In this document: piece by piece, positions 63,915 to 64,000 of the stretch
How the letters are laid out: every line of letters begins with the position of its first letter
Numbering within the stretch: the first letter of the stretch is position 1
NCBI RefSeq assembly: GCF_022539665.2
Contig: NC_081334.1
Location: 9,146,424 to 9,210,423, forward strand
From: Daphnia carinata
Taxonomy: Eukaryota; Arthropoda; Branchiopoda; Diplostraca; Daphniidae
Reading direction: 5' to 3'
DNA: 64,000 nucleotides
Program-made: the position numbers and the translations under genes
Notes under the pieces: model-generated
Databases searched by the model: none
What the model was told of the DNA's origin: nothing
What the model saw: the letters and a program-made list of their open reading frames with translations, nothing else

Positions 63915-64000
63915 TCTCGTGCAATGTGGCCTCTTTTATTGCACTTGTAGCAGATAATAATCTTACTCCCCTGAGTGTCGTGGGTGTTCGGCTGGTTTTG
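63860..64000 (-). CDS. gag: D gag C-terminal end with CCHC zinc knuckle (partial)
   Basis: The frame enters from the right edge and carries CYKCNKRGHIARECW (63911-63952), a CX2CX4HX4C nucleocapsid knuckle, ending at a stop at 63860-63862. The env-like frame starts within it. In B2 the knuckles lead into protease and RT; here nothing of pol follows. Confidence 0.75.
   Translation of the reverse strand, partial: QNQPNTHDTQGSKIIICYKCNKRGHIARECWTDMARINNPNHRPMQ

Larger units (their letters stand above)
57205..64000 (-). mobile_element. Ty3/gypsy-type element D, 3' part, with env and ankyrin genes
   Basis: The 3' LTR (57205-58043) has the same end hairpin and several words of the B LTRs. On the minus strand from the right edge come a gag zinc knuckle, a two-frame env, a 1.3-kb region, an ankyrin-repeat gene, purine tract and LTR. 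No protease, RT or integrase lies between gag and env, so D is either deleted for pol or an unusual derivative. The 5' end is beyond the window. Confidence 0.8.

Overview
This is a eukaryotic window made mostly of transposable elements laid into and beside small patches of decayed host genes. Short spliced introns, insect-type Ty3/gypsy elements with env-like genes, hAT and TA-target DNA transposons and a tandem C1q gene family point to an arthropod. A cladoceran crustacean such as Daphnia is my best guess, by inference only. There is no bacterial-style operon, CRISPR array or rRNA.

Layout. (1) 1-11905 is a nest. A Ty3/gypsy element (A1, + strand, decayed pol, intact env-like gene) sits inside a second type (B1, + strand), which sits inside a third (C, - strand pol remnants). 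A 577-bp hAT element also sits in B1. (2) 11904-14711 holds a repeat family built on a GGAGAAATAGGACC motif and a candidate - strand multi-exon host gene. (3) 15015-15520 is a second hAT element. (4) 15560-25134 is a broken copy of apoptosis-inducing factor (AIF); a complete element, A2 (16227-24341), lies in one of its introns. (5) 25447-39131 is B2, a 13.7-kb - strand element with two identical 725-bp LTRs, inserted exactly at the acceptor of an Akt-like kinase pseudogene exon. (6) 39136-42590 holds kinase and WD-repeat-like remnants and repeats. (7) 42590-56730 is a tandem array of genes joining a secreted domain of unknown type to a C1q domain. The second copy is split by A3, an internally deleted A-type element, and its 3' flank by a TA-target DNA transposon. 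(8) 57205-64000 is the 3' part of a fourth element, D (- strand): a gag zinc knuckle, a two-frame env-like gene with ricin-lectin-like repeats and a threonine-rich stalk, a possible spliced antisense gene, an ankyrin-repeat gene, then the LTR.

How the parts relate. The A elements carry env genes of the baculovirus-F/errantivirus type (RRKR cleavage site followed by G-[LM]-[IF]-D-[AG]-G-G). B and D share another glycoprotein type and related LTRs. B2 also carries a 303-codon reading frame overprinted on gag, two related accessory ORFs between pol and env, and a row of tRNA-like sequences in the same spacer. The strongest candidates for something undescribed are D's gene set (lectin-like env, mucin-like stalk and ankyrin protein on one retroelement) and B2's overprinted ORF with its accessory and tRNA-like region. 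Most older genes are broken by single-base indels or stops. B2 is the youngest insertion, with identical LTRs and a single stop codon found in pol.
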